Of a DNA stretch of 5,714 nt, positions 5,556 through 5,714 are shown one piece after another; the first letter of the stretch is position 1; the number at the start of each line of letters is the position of its first letter. The stretch covers positions 1-5,714 of the forward strand of contig WVXJ01000196.1 in the NCBI GenBank assembly GCA_011773575.1, given 5' to 3'. Below the pieces are notes generated by a model. The model was not told where the DNA came from, made no database searches, and saw nothing but the letters and a program-made list of their open reading frames with translations. Source of the DNA: Armatimonadota bacterium. Lineage in GTDB: Bacteria > Armatimonadota > Hebobacteria > Hebobacterales > WVXJ01. The translations under genes were made by a program, and so were the position numbers.

Positions 5556-5714
5556 ATGAACGTGGAATGCGAGAGATCCGCTCAGAAGAGAGACTCGCAG
5601 GAGAAAAAGAGGCAGTTTTCGGGCAAATCGAGCAGCACAAAGAAAGAGTGGCACAGGCCGACCCTCAAAGATGTTTCTGCGGAGATCATGGCCCAGCCGT
5701 ACATCCGCTTCACC
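5556..5714 (+). CDS. Possible RiPP/PqqA-like precursor peptide (3' end missing)
   Basis: 53 residues are visible with no stop before the window ends; the start is ATG 5556 or, by ribosome-site spacing, GTG 5562. Residues 1-31 are strongly charged and Ser/Lys/Arg/Gln-rich with no signal peptide. Residues 32-53 change character: W-H-R-P at 32-35, L-K-D-V at 37-40, then E-I at 43-44 and a hydrophobic/aromatic end, AQPYIRFT, at 46-53. A basic leader followed by W-x-x-P, a Glu and a Tyr recalls PqqA and PqqA-like peptides modified by radical SAM enzymes, though the Glu-to-Tyr spacing here (6) differs from the 4 of classical PqqA. The strong promoter just upstream fits a highly expressed small peptide. 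Alternative: the N-terminus of an ordinary cytoplasmic protein. The gene is likely real; its function is a guess because the end and the neighbours are missing. Confidence 0.6.
   Translation, partial: MNVECERSAQKRDSQEKKRQFSGKSSSTKKEWHRPTLKDVSAEIMAQPYIRFT

Overview
The window looks like chromosome from an uncultured, moderately GC-rich, diderm-type bacterium. Four of the six genes carry an export signal or membrane segments: a membrane anti-sigma factor, a Spy-like periplasmic protein, a Tat substrate and a large secreted protein. A fifth is an integral-membrane prenyltransferase. The short interspersed-repeat cores between 5281 and 5410 are of a kind common in little-studied environmental phyla, so no phylum is assigned. 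I see no tRNA, rRNA, CRISPR array, transposase or phage gene.

Layout. Bases 1-717 (+) hold the 3' part of a zinc-binding anti-sigma factor gene. The window begins exactly at its HxxxCxxC motif, and a transmembrane segment, a Pro-rich stretch and a TPR-like tail follow. Its stop overlaps the start of 714-1526 (+), a secreted Spy/CpxP-like helical protein with two LTxxQ-like motifs and a long Gly/Arg/His/Met-rich insert. Together they look like the distal part of a sigma/anti-sigma/periplasmic-sensor operon whose sigma gene would lie upstream of the window. Convergent to it, with only 7 bases between the stops, are two minus-strand genes 2 bases apart. These are a 165-residue Tat-exported protein (3618-4115) and a 693-residue secreted protein (1534-3615). 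The large protein appears to be built of two diverged copies of one module plus a GspC/PilP-like C-terminal fold, and I could not assign it to a named family. Upstream of these on the same strand is a MenA-like UbiA prenyltransferase (4232-5158), which points to menaquinone or another prenylated quinone/lipid.

Bases 5159-5555 form a divergent intergenic region. It contains a roughly 130-bp nested inverted-repeat element (5281-5410) and, next to the last gene, a near-consensus sigma-70 promoter (TTGACA, 17 bases, TATAGT). That promoter drives a plus-strand gene starting at 5556 or 5562 that runs off the window. Its first 53 residues are charged, then carry W-x-x-P ... E ... P-Y-I-R-F-T, resembling a PqqA-like or other RiPP precursor. 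This is suggestive only, because the gene is cut.

The most unusual items are the duplicated secreted protein with its Tat partner, the nested palindromic element, and the strongly promoted putative precursor-peptide gene at the right edge.
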